Shown: positions 11,606-26,009 of the stretch, in pieces
How the letters are laid out: each line of letters opens with the position of its first letter
Position numbering within the stretch: position 1 is the first letter of the stretch
Notes under the pieces: generated by a model
Databases searched by the model: none
The model's input: the letters and a program-made list of their open reading frames with translations, nothing else
What the model was told of the DNA's origin: nothing
Assembly (NCBI GenBank): GCA_030762895.1
Contig: JAUPTC010000097.1
Location: forward strand, 38,464 to 102,463
Length of the DNA stretch: 64,000 nt
Reading direction: 5' to 3'
From: Sophora flavescens
Taxonomy: Eukaryota; Streptophyta; Magnoliopsida; Fabales; Fabaceae
Position numbers and translations under genes: made by a program

Positions 11606-12806
11606 TGATGCAAACCAAGGATGATGTCCAATTTGAGGCCAAATTAATATTTTTGATGAAAATTTTATTTTCATTGTGGTGAACCCGTATGCTTGAATTG
11701 GTCATATCTTGAGCTACGAATCTCCGATTGATACATTCTTTGGTGCGTTGGAAATATTAGGGAATTATCTACAAATCATATCTCAGGCCTCTTGACCAAA
11801 TTCGGCTTCTATCATGGTGAAAAACGGGCTGCAAGTTTAATACGAATTCTTGGACCTTAAATGAGTTATATGTTAATTGGGCTACACCAAGCTTGATGAA
11901 TGAGCAAGGCCCATTATGAATGGTGGCTGGCACGTTTTTGGAACTTACAAAGGAGAGCAACCTTTGGCTTGCATGCCTAGGTAACTCCTTTAGAAGTTAT
12001 GGAACCACTTTTATTATTTTCTTAAGTAGGATAGTTATATTCTTTTAATAACCACTTAGTGGAGAGTTATGTCTAGTTATTAGGAGTTTATGTCATCTTA
12101 TGATGACCTTTGGTTTTTACTTCCCTATGCTATATGTACACACCTATTACATGATGAATGATAACTTTGATGTTCAATTTGGTTTTTACCAATTGTGAGA
12201 GTGTTTCTCTCTTGGGTTCTTCATTGAGCCAACCCTTGTTCTTATCAAGAATCCAAGATTCTTGTGGCGAACCTCACATTGGCTTATCAAATCCCCTTGG
12301 ATTTGTGGCGCCTACATACCATTCCTTACCTTCACCCATTTGCTTCTTTTCTTCTTCTTCTTGAATTTTGCTTGGTCACTCAAGGATAGATCCGAAAATT
12401 TACATGATCCTTTTTAGGATCATATCATTTGGCATCAGAGCAAACAGAATGAAAAAGATGTTGAGAAAAAGGTGGAGACTGCATTTTTTGAAGGGGAAAA
12501 TAAAAATAAAAAAATTGAGGCAAAGGTTGAAAGAAGAATTGCGAGTCTTCCTATAAAGGAAAATAAGGTGAAGGGAGCAATGTTGGCAAGGCAGCCTATA
12601 TATATCTTTCTATGTAAAGATGCTTGTTTGACTACCAATGCAAACTCTTTGCCTAGAGGTGATGACTCTATTTTGAAGGAAGTTGAAGAAACAATTCCAA
12701 GAGAGGTGCCCCATGGATTCAAAATGGTTGTGTTTGAACCCGGAGGATAAAGAAGACTCCTTAAGGCAATAAATTCGAGGTCGAATTCTTTTCAAGAGGG
12801 AGGGAA
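11606..12806 (+). repeat. Array unit 9
   Basis: LTR to 12427. PBS has T to C (TGGCATCAGAGC). Frame open. Confidence 0.95.
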
Positions 12807-14007
12807 TGATGCAAACCAAGGATGATGTCCAATTTGAGGCCAAATTAATATTTTTGATGAAAATTTTATTTTCATTGTGGTGAACCCGTATGCTTGAATT
12901 GGTCATATCTTGAGCTACGAATCTCCGATTGATACATTCTTTGGTGCGTTGGAAATATTAGGGAATTATCTACAAATCATATCTCAGGCCTCTTGACCAA
13001 ATTCGGCTTCTATCATGGTGAAAAACGGGCTGCAAGTTTAATACGAATTCTTGGACCTTAAATGAGTTATATGTTAATTGGGCTACACCAAGCTTGATGA
13101 ATGAGCAAGGCCCATTATGAATGGTGGCTGGCACGTTTTTTGAACTTACAAAGGAGAGCAACCTTTGGCTTGCATGCCTAGGTAACTCCTTTAGAAGTTA
13201 TGGAACCACTTTTATTATTTTCTTAAGTAGGATAGTTATATTCTTTTAATAACCACTTAGTGGAGAGTTATGTCTAGTTATTAGGAGTTTATGTCATCTT
13301 ATGATGACCTTTGGTTTTTACTTCCCTATGCTATATGTACACACCTATTACATGATGAATGATAACTTTGATGTTCAATTTGGTTTTTACCAATTGTGAG
13401 AGTGTTTCTCTCTTGGGTTCTTCATTGAGCCAACCCTTGTTCTTATCAAGAATCCAAGATTCTTGTGGCGAACCTCACATTGGCTTATCAAATCCCCTTG
13501 GATTTGTGGCGCCTACATACCATTCCTTACCTTCACCCATTTGCTTCTTTTCTTCTTCTTCTTGAATTTTGCTTGGTCACTCAAGGATAGATCCGAAAAT
13601 TTACATGATCCTTTTTAGGATCATATCATTTGGTATCAGAGCAAACAGAATGAAAAAGATGTTGAGAAAAAGGTGGAGACTGCATTTTTTGAAGGGGAAA
13701 ATAAAAATAAAAAAATTGAGGCAAAGGTTGAAAGAAGAATTGCGAGTCTTCCTATAAAGGAAAATAAGGTGAAGGGAGCAATGTTGGCAAGGCAGCCTAT
13801 ATATATCTTTCTATGTAAAGATGCTTGTTTGACTACCAATGCAAACTCTTTGCCTAGAGGTGATGACTCTATTTTGAAGGAAGTTGAAGAAACAATTCCA
13901 AGAGAGGTGCCCCATGGATTCAAAATGGTTGTGTTTGAACCCGGAGGATAAAGAAGACTCCTTAAGGCAATAAATTCGAGGTCGAATTCTTTTCAAGAGG
14001 GAGGGAA
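12807..14007 (+). repeat. Array unit 10
   Basis: LTR to 13628. PBS intact, frame open. GTTTTTTGAAC in place of GTTTTTGGAAC near 13135. Confidence 0.95.
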
Positions 14008-15207
14008 TGATGCAAACCAAGGATGATGTCCAATTTGAGGCCAAATTAATATTTTTGATGAAAATTTTATTTTCATTGTGGTGAACCCGTATGCTTGAAT
14101 TGGTCATATCTTGAGCTACGAATCTCCGATTGATACATTCTTTGGTGCGTTGGAAATATTAGGGAATTATCTACAAATCATATCTCAGGCCTCTTGACCA
14201 AATTCGGCTTCTATCATGGTGAAAAACGGGCTGCAAGTTTAATACGAATTCTTGGACCTTAAATGAGTTATATGTTAATTGGGCTACACCAAGCTTGATG
14301 AATGAGCAAGGCCCATTATGAATGGTGGCTGGCACGTTTTTGGAACTTACAAAGGAGAGCAACCTTTGGCTTGCATGCCTAGGTAACTCCTTTAGAAGTT
14401 ATGGAACCACTTTTATTATTTTCTTAAGTAGGATAGTTATATTCTTTTAATAACCACTTAGTGGAGAGTTATGTCTAGTTATTAGGAGTTTATGTCATCT
14501 TATGATGACCTTTGGTTTTTACTTCCCTATGCTATATGTACACACCTATTACATGATGAATGATAACTTTGATGTTCAATTTGGTTTTTACCAATTGTGA
14601 GAGTGTTTCTCTCTTGGGTTCTTCATTGAGCCAACCCTTGTTCTTATCAAGAATCCAAGATTCTTGTGGCGAACCTCACATTGGCTTATCAAATCCCCTT
14701 GGATTTGTGGCGCCTACATACCATTCCTTACCTTCACCCATTTGCTTCTTTTCTTCTTCTTCTTGAATTTTGCTTGGTCACTCAAGGATAGATCCGAAAA
14801 TTTACATGATCCTTTTTAGGATCATATCATTTGGTATCGAGCAAACAGAATGAAAAAGATGTTGAGAAAAAGGTGGAGACTGCATTTTTTGAAGGGGAAA
14901 ATAAAAATAAAAAAATTGAGGCAAAGGTTGAAAGAAGAATTGCGAGTCTTCCTATAAAGGAAAATAAGGTGAAGGGAGCAATGTTGGCAAGGCAGCCTAT
15001 ATATATCTTTCTATGTAAAGATGCTTGTTTGACTACCAATGCAAACTCTTTGCCTAGAGGTGATGACTCTATTTTGAAGGAAGTTGAAGAAACAATTCCA
15101 AGAGAGGTGCCCCATGGATTCAAAATGGTTGTGTTTGAACCCGGAGGATAAAGAAGACTCCTTAAGGCAATAAATTCGAGGTCGAATTCTTTTCAAGAGG
15201 GAGGGAA
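14008..15207 (+). repeat. Array unit 11
   Basis: LTR to 14829. PBS with one A lost (TATCGAGC). T6, frame open. Confidence 0.95.
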
Positions 15208-16407
15208 TGATGCAAACCAAGGATGATGTCCAATTTGAGGCCAAATTAATATTTTTGATGAAAATTTTATTTTCATTGTGGTGAACCCGTATGCTTGAAT
15301 TGGTCATATCTTGAGCTACGAATCTCCGATTGATACATTCTTTGGTGCGTTGGAAATATTAGGGAATTATCTACAAATCATATCTCAGGCCTCTTGACCA
15401 AATTCGGCTTCTATCATGGTGAAAAACGGGCTGCAAGTTTAATACGAATTCTTGGACCTTAAATGAGTTATATGTTAATTGGGCTACACCAAGCTTGATG
15501 AATGAGCAAGGCCCATTATGAATGGTGGCTGGCACGTTTTTGGAACTTACAAAGGAGAGCAACCTTTGGCTTGCATGCCTAGGTAACTCCTTTAGAAGTT
15601 ATGGAACCACTTTTATTATTTTCTTAAGTAGGATAGTTATATTCTTTTAATAACCACTTAGTGGAGAGTTATGTCTAGTTATTAGGAGTTTATGTCATCT
15701 TATGATGACCTTTGGTTTTTACTTCCCTATGCTATATGTACACACCTATTACATGATGAATGATAACTTTGATGTTCAATTTGGTTTTTACCAATTGTGA
15801 GAGTGTTTCTCTCTTGGGTTCTTCATTGAGCCAACCCTTGTTCTTATCAAGAATCCAAGATTCTTGTGGCGAACCTCACATTGGCTTATCAAATCCCCTT
15901 GGATTTGTGGCGCCTACATACCATTCCTTACCTTCACCCATTTGCTTCTTTTCTTCTTCTTCTTGAATTTTGCTTGGTCACTCAAGGATAGATCCGAAAA
16001 TTTACATGATCCTTTTTAGGATCATATCATTTGGTATCAGAGCAAACAGAATGAAAAAGATGTTGAGAAAAAGGTGGAGACTGCATTTTTGAAGGGGAAA
16101 ATAAAAATAAAAAAATTGAGGCAAAGGTTGAAAGAAGAATTGCGAGTCTTCCTATAAAGGAAAATAAGGTGAAGGGAGCAATGTTGGCAAGGCAGCCTAT
16201 ATATATCTTTCTATGTAAAGATGCTTGTTTGACTACCAATGCAAACTCTTTGCCTAGAGGTGATGACTCTATTTTGAAGGAAGTTGAAGAAACAATTCCA
16301 AGAGAGGTGCCCCATGGATTCAAAATGGTTGTGTTTGAACCCGGAGGATAAAGAAGACTCCTTAAGGCAATAAATTCGAGGTCGAATTCTTTTCAAGAGG
16401 GAGGGAA
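15208..16407 (+). repeat. Array unit 12
   Basis: LTR to 16029. PBS intact but T5, so the internal frame is shifted. It is the only T5 unit with an intact PBS. Confidence 0.95.
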
Positions 16408-17606
16408 TGATGCAAACCAAGGATGATGTCCAATTTGAGGCCAAATTAATATTTTTGATGAAAATTTTATTTTCATTGTGGTGAACCCGTATGCTTGAAT
16501 TGGTCATATCTTGAGCTACGAATCTCCGATTGATACATTCTTTGGTGCGTTGGAAATATTAGGGAATTATCTACAAATCATATCTCAGGCCTCTTGACCA
16601 AATTCGGCTTCTATCATGGTGAAAAACGGGCTGCAAGTTTAATACGAATTCTTGGACCTTAAATGAGTTATATGTTAATTGGGCTACACCAAGCTTGATG
16701 AATGAGCAAGGCCCATTATGAATGGTGGCTGGCACGTTTTTGGAACTTACAAAGGAGAGCAACCTTTGGCTTGCATGCCTAGGTAACTCCTTTAGAAGTT
16801 ATGGAACCACTTTTATTATTTTCTTAAGTAGGATAGTTATATTCTTTTAATAACCACTTAGTGGAGAGTTATGTCTAGTTATTAGGAGTTTATGTCATCT
16901 TATGATGACCTTTGGTTTTTACTTCCCTATGCTATATGTACACACCTATTACATGATGAATGATAACTTTGATGTTCAATTTGGTTTTTACCAATTGTGA
17001 GAGTGTTTCTCTCTTGGGTTCTTCATTGAGCCAACCCTTGTTCTTATCAAGAATCCAAGATTCTTGTGGCGAACCTCACATTGGCTTATCAAATCCCCTT
17101 GGATTTGTGGCGCCTACATACCATTCCTTACCTTCACCCATTTGCTTCTTTTCTTCTTCTTCTTGAATTTTGCTTGGTCACTCAAGGATAGATCCGAAAA
17201 TTTACATGATCCTTTTTAGGATCATATCATTTGGCATCGAGCAAACAGAATGAAAAAGATGTTGAGAAAAAGGTGGAGACTGCATTTTTGAAGGGGAAAA
17301 TAAAAATAAAAAAATTGAGGCAAAGGTTGAAAGAAGAATTGCGAGTCTTCCTATAAAGGAAAATAAGGTGAAGGGAGCAATGTTGGCAAGGCAGCCTATA
17401 TATATCTTTCTATGTAAAGATGCTTGTTTGACTACCAATGCAAACTCTTTGCCTAGAGGTGATGACTCTATTTTGAAGGAAGTTGAAGAAACAATTCCAA
17501 GAGAGGTGCCCCATGGATTCAAAATGGTTGTGTTTGAACCCGGAGGATAAAGAAGACTCCTTAAGGCAATAAATTCGAGGTCGAATTCTTTTCAAGAGGG
17601 AGGGAA
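16408..17606 (+). repeat. Array unit 13
   Basis: LTR to 17229. PBS has T to C and one A lost (GGCATCGAGC). T5, frame shifted. Confidence 0.95.
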
Positions 17607-18807
17607 TGATGCAAACCAAGGATGATGTCCAATTTGAGGCCAAATTAATATTTTTGATGAAAATTTTATTTTCATTGTGGTGAACCCGTATGCTTGAATT
17701 GGTCATATCTTGAGCTACGAATCTCCGATTGATACATTCTTTGGTGCGTTGGAAATATTAGGGAATTATCTACAAATCATATCTCAGGCCTCTTGACCAA
17801 ATTCGGCTTCTATCATGGTGAAAAACGGGCTGCAAGTTTAATACGAATTCTTGGACCTTAAATGAGTTATATGTTAATTGGGCTACACCAAGCTTGATGA
17901 ATGAGCAAGGCCCATTATGAATGGTGGCTGGCACGTTTTTGGAACTTACAAAGGAGAGCAACCTTTGGCTTGCATGCCTAGGTAACTCCTTTAGAAGTTA
18001 TGGAACCACTTTTATTATTTTCTTAAGTAGGATAGTTATATTCTTTTAATAACCACTTAGTGGAGAGTTATGTCTAGTTATTAGGAGTTTATGTCATCTT
18101 ATGATGACCTTTGGTTTTTACTTCCCTATGCTATATGTACACACCTATTACATGATGAATGATAACTTTGATGTTCAATTTGGTTTTTACCAATTGTGAG
18201 AGTGTTTCTCTCTTGGGTTCTTCATTGAGCCAACCCTTGTTCTTATCAAGAATCCAAGATTCTTGTGGCGAACCTCACATTGGCTTATCAAATCCCCTTG
18301 GATTTGTGGCGCCTACATACCATTCCTTACCTTCACCCATTTGCTTCTTTTCTTCTTCTTCTTGAATTTTGCTTGGTCACTCAAGGATAGATCCGAAAAT
18401 TTACATGATCCTTTTTAGGATCATATCATTTGCATCGTCGAGCAAACAGAATGAAAAAGATGTTGAGAAAAAGGTGGAGACTGCATTTTTGAAGGGGAAA
18501 ATAAAAATAAAAAAATTGAGGCAAAGGTTGAAAGAAGAATTGCGAGTCTTCCTATAAAGGAAAATAAGGTGAAGGGAGCAATGTTGGCAAGGCAGCCTAT
18601 ATATATCTTTCTATGTAAAGATGCTTGTTTGACTACCAATGCAAACTCTTTGCCTAGAGGTGATGACTCTATTTTGAAGGAAGTTGAAGAAACAATTCCA
18701 AGAGAGGTGCCCCATGGATTCAAAATGGTTGTGTTTGAACCCGGAGGATAAAGAAGACTCCTTAAGGCAATAAATTCGAGGTCGAATTCTTTTCAAGAGG
18801 GAGGGAA
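17607..18807 (+). repeat. Array unit 14
   Basis: LTR to 18428. PBS rearranged to TTTGCATCGTCGAGC. T5, frame shifted. The PBS indel joins a U5 frame to the charged-linker frame. Confidence 0.95.
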
Positions 18808-20006
18808 TGATGCAAACCAAGGATGATGTCCAATTTGAGGCCAAATTAATATTTTTGATGAAAATTTTATTTTCATTGTGGTGAACCCGTATGCTTGAAT
18901 TGGTCATATCTTGAGCTACGAATCTCCGATTGATACATTCTTTGGTGCGTTGGAAATATTAGGGAATTATCTACAAATCATATCTCAGGCCTCTTGACCA
19001 AATTCGGCTTCTATCATGGTGAAAAACGGGCTGCAAGTTTAATACGAATTCTTGGACCTTAAATGAGTTATATGTTAATTGGGCTACACCAAGCTTGATG
19101 AATGAGCAAGGCCCATTATGAATGGTGGCTGGCACGTTTTTGAACTTACAAAGGAGAGCAACCTTTGGCTTGCATGCCTAGGTAACTCCTTTAGAAGTTA
19201 TGGAACCACTTTTATTATTTTCTTAAGTAGGATAGTTATATTCTTTTAATAACCACTTAGTGGAGAGTTATGTCTAGTTATTAGGAGTTTATGTCATCTT
19301 ATGATGACCTTTGGTTTTTACTTCCCTATGCTATATGTACACACCTATTACATGATGAATGATAACTTTGATGTTCAATTTGGTTTTTACCAATTGTGAG
19401 AGTGTTTCTCTCTTGGGTTCTTCATTGAGCCAACCCTTGTTCTTATCAAGAATCCAAGATTCTTGTGGCGAACCTCACATTGGCTTATCAAATCCCCTTG
19501 GATTTGTGGCGCCTACATACCATTCCTTACCTTCACCCATTTGCTTCTTTTCTTCTTCTTCTTGAATTTTGCTTGGTCACTCAAGGATAGATCCGAAAAT
19601 TTACATGATCCTTTTTAGGATCATATCATTTGGTATCGAGCAAACAGAATGAAAAAGATGTTGAGAAAAAGGTGGAGACTGCATTTTTTGAAGGGGAAAA
19701 TAAAAATAAAAAAATTGAGGCAAAGGTTGAAAGAAGAATTGCGAGTCTTCCTATAAAGGAAAATAAGGTGAAGGGAGCAATGTTGGCAAGGCAGCCTATA
19801 TATATCTTTCTATGTAAAGATGCTTGTTTGACTACCAATGCAAACTCTTTGCCTAGAGGTGATGACTCTATTTTGAAGGAAGTTGAAGAAACAATTCCAA
19901 GAGAGGTGCCCCATGGATTCAAAATGGTTGTGTTTGAACCCGGAGGATAAAGAAGACTCCTTAAGGCAATAAATTCGAGGTCGAATTCTTTTCAAGAGGG
20001 AGGGAA
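18808..20006 (+). repeat. Array unit 15
   Basis: LTR to 19628. PBS with one A lost. T6, frame open. A base is missing in GTTTTTGAAC near 19137. Confidence 0.95.
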
Positions 20007-21207
20007 TGATGCAAACCAAGGATGATGTCCAATTTGAGGCCAAATTAATATTTTTGATGAAAATTTTATTTTCATTGTGGTGAACCCGTATGCTTGAATT
20101 GGTCATATCTTGAGCTACGAATCTCCGATTGATACATTCTTTGGTGCGTTGGAAATATTAGGGAATTATCTACAAATCATATCTCAGGCCTCTTGACCAA
20201 ATTCGGCTTCTATCATGGTGAAAAACGGGCTGCAAGTTTAATACGAATTCTTGGACCTTAAATGAGTTATATGTTAATTGGGCTACACCAAGCTTGATGA
20301 ATGAGCAAGGCCCATTATGAATGGTGGCTGGCACGTTTTTTGAACTTACAAAGGAGAGCAACCTTTGGCTTGCATGCCTAGGTAACTCCTTTAGAAGTTA
20401 TGGAACCACTTTTATTATTTTCTTAAGTAGGATAGTTATATTCTTTTAATAACCACTTAGTGGAGAGTTATGTCTAGTTATTAGGAGTTTATGTCATCTT
20501 ATGATGACCTTTGGTTTTTACTTCCCTATGCTATATGTACACACCTATTACATGATGAATGATAACTTTGATGTTCAATTTGGTTTTTACCAATTGTGAG
20601 AGTGTTTCTCTCTTGGGTTCTTCATTGAGCCAACCCTTGTTCTTATCAAGAATCCAAGATTCTTGTGGCGAACCTCACATTGGCTTATCAAATCCCCTTG
20701 GATTTGTGGCGCCTACATACCATTCCTTACCTTCACCCATTTGCTTCTTTTCTTCTTCTTCTTGAATTTTGCTTGGTCACTCAAGGATAGATCCGAAAAT
20801 TTACATGATCCTTTTTAGGATCATATCATTTGGTATCAGAGCAAACAGAATGAAAAAGATGTTGAGAAAAAGGTGGAGACTGCATTTTTTGAAGGGGAAA
20901 ATAAAAATAAAAAAATTGAGGCAAAGGTTGAAAGAAGAATTGCGAGTCTTCCTATAAAGGAAAATAAGGTGAAGGGAGCAATGTTGGCAAGGCAGCCTAT
21001 ATATATCTTTCTATGTAAAGATGCTTGTTTGACTACCAATGCAAACTCTTTGCCTAGAGGTGATGACTCTATTTTGAAGGAAGTTGAAGAAACAATTCCA
21101 AGAGAGGTGCCCCATGGATTCAAAATGGTTGTGTTTGAACCCGGAGGATAAAGAAGACTCCTTAAGGCAATAAATTCGAGGTCGAATTCTTTTCAAGAGG
21201 GAGGGAA
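20007..21207 (+). repeat. Array unit 16
   Basis: LTR to 20828. PBS intact, frame open. GTTTTTTGAAC near 20335, as in unit 10. Confidence 0.95.
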
Positions 21208-22408
21208 TGATGCAAACCAAGGATGATGTCCAATTTGAGGCCAAATTAATATTTTTGATGAAAATTTTATTTTCATTGTGGTGAACCCGTATGCTTGAAT
21301 TGGTCATATCTTGAGCTACGAATCTCCGATTGATACATTCTTTGGTGCGTTGGAAATATTAGGTAATTATCTACAAATCATATCTCAGGCCTCTTGACCA
21401 AATTCGGCTTCTATCATGGTGAAAAACGGGCTGCAAGTTTAATACGAATTCTTGGACCTTAAATGAGTTATATGTTAATTGGGCTACACCAAGCTTGATG
21501 AATGAGCAAGGCCCATTATGAATGGTGGCTGGCACGTTTTTGGAACTTACAAAGGAGAGCAACCTTTGGCTTGCATGCCTAGGTAACTCCTTTAGAAGTT
21601 ATGGAACCACTTTTATTATTTTCTTAAGTAGGATAGTTATATTCTTTTAATAACCACTTAGTGGAGAGTTATGTCTAGTTATTAGGAGTTTATGTCATCT
21701 TATGATGACCTTTGGTTTTTACTTCCCTATGCTATATGTACACACCTATTACATGATGAATGATAACTTTGATGTTCAATTTGGTTTTTACCAATTGTGA
21801 GAGTGTTTCTCTCTTGGGTTCTTCATTGAGCCAACCCTTGTTCTTATCAAGAATCCAAGATTCTTGTGGCGAACCTCACATTGGCTTATCAAATCCCCTT
21901 GGATTTGTGGCGCCTACATACCATTCCTTACCTTCACCCATTTGCTTCTTTTCTTCTTCTTCTTGAATTTTGCTTGGTCACTCAAGGATAGATCCGAAAA
22001 TTTACATGATCCTTTTTAGGATCATATCATTTGGCATCGAGCAAACAGAATGAAAAAGATGTTGAGAAAAAGGTGGAGACTGCATTTTTGAAGGGGAAAA
22101 TAAAAATAAAAAAATTGAGGCAAAGGTTGAAAGAAGAATTGCATGAGTCTTCCTATAAAGGAAAATAAGGTGAAGGGAGCAATGTTGGCAAGGCAGCCTA
22201 TATATATCTTTCTATGTAAAGATGCTTGTTTGACTACCAATGCAAACTCTTTGCCTAGAGGTGATGACTCTATTTTGAAGGAAGTTGAAGAAACAATTCC
22301 AAGAGAGGTGCCCCATGGATTCAAAATGGTTGTGTTTGAACCCGGAGGATAAAGAAGACTCCTTAAGGCAATAAATTCGAGGTCGAATTCTTTTCAAGAG
22401 GGAGGGAA
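21208..22408 (+). repeat. Array unit 17
   Basis: LTR to 22029. PBS GGCATCGAGC. T5. AT inserted in TTGCATGAGTC near 22143. AGGTAATT instead of AGGGAATT near 21363. Confidence 0.95.
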
Positions 22409-23608
22409 TGATGCAAACCAAGGATGATGTCCAATTTGAGGCCAAATTAATATTTTTGATGAAAATTTTATTTTCATTGTGGTGAACCCGTATGCTTGAA
22501 TTGGTCATATCTTGAGCTACGAATCTCCGATTGATACATTCTTTGGTGCGTTGGAAATATTAGGGAATTATCTACAAATCATATCTCAGGCCTCTTGACC
22601 AAATTCGGCTTCTATCATGGTGAAAAACGGGCTGCAAGTTTAATACGAATTCTTGGACCTTAAATGAGTTATATGTTAATTGGGCTACACCAAGCTTGAT
22701 GAATGAGCAAGGCCCATTATGAATGGTGGCTGGCACGTTTTTGGAACTTACAAAGGAGAGCAACCTTTGGCTTGCATGCCTAGGTAACTCCTTTAGAAGT
22801 TATGGAACCACTTTTATTATTTTCTTAAGTAGGATAGTTATATTCTTTTAATAACCACTTAGTGGAGAGTTATGTCTAGTTATTAGGAGTTTATGTCATC
22901 TTATGATGACCTTTGGTTTTTACTTCCCTATGCTATATGTACACACCTATTACATGATGAATGATAACTTTGATGTTCAATTTGGTTTTTACCAATTGTG
23001 AGAGTGTTTCTCTCTTGGGTTCTTCATTGAGCCAACCCTTGTTCTTATCAAGAATCCAAGATTCTTGTGGCGAACCTCACATTGGCTTATCAAATCCCCT
23101 TGGATTTGTGGCGCCTACATACCATTCCTTACCTTCACCCATTTGCTTCTTTTCTTCTTCTTCTTGAATTTTGCTTGGTCACTCAAGGATAGATCCGAAA
23201 ATTTACATGATCCTTTTTAGGATCATATCATTTTGCATCGAGCAAACAGAATGAAAAAGATGTTGAGAAAAAGGTGGAGACTGCAATTTTTGAAGGGGAA
23301 AATAAAAATAAAAAAATTGAGGCAAAGGTTGAAAGAAGAATTGCGAGTCTTCCTATAAAGGAAAATAAGGTGAAGGGAGCAATGTTGGCAAGGCAGCCTA
23401 TATATATCTTTCTATGTAAAGATGCTTGTTTGACTACCAATGCAAACTCTTTGCCTAGAGGTGATGACTCTATTTTGAAGGAAGTTGAAGAAACAATTCC
23501 AAGAGAGGTGCCCCATGGATTCAAAATGGTTGTGTTTGAACCCGGAGGATAAAGAAGACTCCTTAAGGCAATAAATTCGAGGTCGAATTCTTTTCAAGAG
23601 GGAGGGAA
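22409..23608 (+). repeat. Array unit 18
   Basis: LTR to 23230. PBS TTTTGCATCGAGC. GCAATTTTTG keeps the frame length (F to I). Confidence 0.95.
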
Positions 23609-24808
23609 TGATGCAAACCAAGGATGATGTCCAATTTGAGGCCAAATTAATATTTTTGATGAAAATTTTATTTTCATTGTGGTGAACCCGTATGCTTGAA
23701 TTGGTCATATCTTGAGCTACGAATCTCCGATTGATACATTCTTTGGTGCGTTGGAAATATTAGGGAATTATCTACAAATCATATCTCAGGCCTCTTGACC
23801 AAATTCGGCTTCTATCATGGTGAAAAACGGGCTGCAAGTTTAATACGAATTCTTGGACCTTAAATGAGTTATATGTTAATTGGGCTACACCAAGCTTGAT
23901 GAATGAGCAAGGCCCATTATGAATGGTGGCTGGCACGTTTTTGAACTTACAAAGGAGAGCAACCTTTGGCTTGCATGCCTAGGTAACTCCTTTAGAAGTT
24001 ATGGAACCACTTTTATTATTTTCTTAAGTAGGATAGTTATATTCTTTTAATAACCACTTAGTGGAGAGTTATGTCTAGTTATTAGGAGTTTATGTCATCT
24101 TATGATGACCTTTGGTTTTTACTTCCCTATGCTATATGTACACACCTATTACATGATGAATGATAACTTTGATGTTCAATTTGGTTTTTACCAATTGTGA
24201 GAGTGTTTCTCTCTTGGGTTCTTCATTGAGCCAACCCTTGTTCTTATCAAGAATCCAAGATTCTTGTGGCGAACCTCACATTGGCTTATCAAATCCCCTT
24301 GGATTTGTGGCGCCTACATACCATTCCTTACCTTCACCCATTTGCTTCTTTTCTTCTTCTTCTTGAATTTTGCTTGGTCACTCAAGGATAGATCCGAAAA
24401 TTTACATGATCCTTTTTAGGATCATATCATTTTGTATCAGAGCAAACAGAATGAAAAAGATGTTGAGAAAAAGGTGGAGACTGCATTTTTTGAAGGGGAA
24501 AATAAAAATAAAAAAATTGAGGCAAAGGTTGAAAGAAGAATTGCGAGTCTTCCTATAAAGGAAAATAAGGTGAAGGGAGCAATGTTGGCAAGGCAGCCTA
24601 TATATATCTTTCTATGTAAAGATGCTTGTTTGACTACCAATGCAAACTCTTTGCCTAGAGGTGATGACTCTATTTTGAAGGAAGTTGAAGAAACAATTCC
24701 AAGAGAGGTGCCCCATGGATTCAAAATGGTTGTGTTTGAACCCGGAGGATAAAGAAGACTCCTTAAGGCAATAAATTCGAGGTCGAATTCTTTTCAAGAG
24801 GGAGGGAA
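23609..24808 (+). repeat. Array unit 19
   Basis: LTR to 24429. PBS TTTTGTATCAGAGC (G to T). Frame open. GTTTTTGAAC near 23938. Confidence 0.95.
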
Positions 24809-26009
24809 TGATGCAAACCAAGGATGATGTCCAATTTGAGGCCAAATTAATATTTTTGATGAAAATTTTATTTTCATTGTGGTGAACCCGTATGCTTGAA
24901 TTGGTCATATCTTGAGCTACGAATCTCCGATTGATACATTCTTTGGTGCGTTGGAAATATTAGGGAATTATCTACAAATCATATCTCAGGCCTCTTGACC
25001 AAATTCGGCTTCTATCATGGTGAAAAACGGGCTGCAAGTTTAATACGAATTCTTGGACCTTAAATGAGTTATATGTTAATTGGGCTACACCAAGCTTGAT
25101 GAATGAGCAAGGCCCATTATGAATGGTGGCTGGCACGTTTTTGGAACTTACAAAGGAGAGCAACCTTTGGCTTGCATGCCTAGGTAACTCCTTTAGAAGT
25201 TATGGAACCACTTTTATTATTTTCTTAAGTAGGATAGTTATATTCTTTTAATAACCACTTAGTGGAGAGTTATGTCTAGTTATTAGGAGTTTATGTCATC
25301 TTATGATGACCTTTGGTTTTTACTTCCCTATGCTATATGTACACACCTATTACATGATGAATGATAACTTTGATGTTCAATTTGGTTTTTACCAATTGTG
25401 AGAGTGTTTCTCTCTTGGGTTCTTCATTGAGCCAACCCTTGTTCTTATCAAGAATCCAAGATTCTTGTGGCGAACCTCACATTGGCTTATCAAATCCCCT
25501 TGGATTTGTGGCGCCTACATACCATTCCTTACCTTCACCCATTTGCTTCTTTTCTTCTTCTTCTTGAATTTTGCTTGGTCACTCAAGGATAGATCCGAAA
25601 ATTTACATGATCCTTTTTAGGATCATATCATTTGGTATCAGAGCAAACAGAATGAAAAAGATGTTGAGAAAAAGGTGGAGACTGCATTTTTTGAAGGGGA
25701 AAATAAAAATAAAAAAATTGAGGCAAAGGTTGAAAGAAGAATTGCGAGTCTTCCTATAAAGGAAAATAAGGTGAAGGGAGCAATGTTGGCAAGGCAGCCT
25801 ATATATATCTTTCTATGTAAAGATGCTTGTTTGACTACCAATGCAAACTCTTTGCCTAGAGGTGATGACTCTATTTTGAAGGAAGTTGAAGAAACAATTC
25901 CAAGAGAGGTGCCCCATGGATTCAAAATGGTTGTGTTTGAACCCGGAGGATAAAGAAGACTCCTTAAGGCAATAAATTCGAGGTCGAATTCTTTTCAAGA
26001 GGGAGGGAA
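24809..26009 (+). repeat. Array unit 20
   Basis: LTR to 25630. PBS intact, frame open. Confidence 0.95.
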
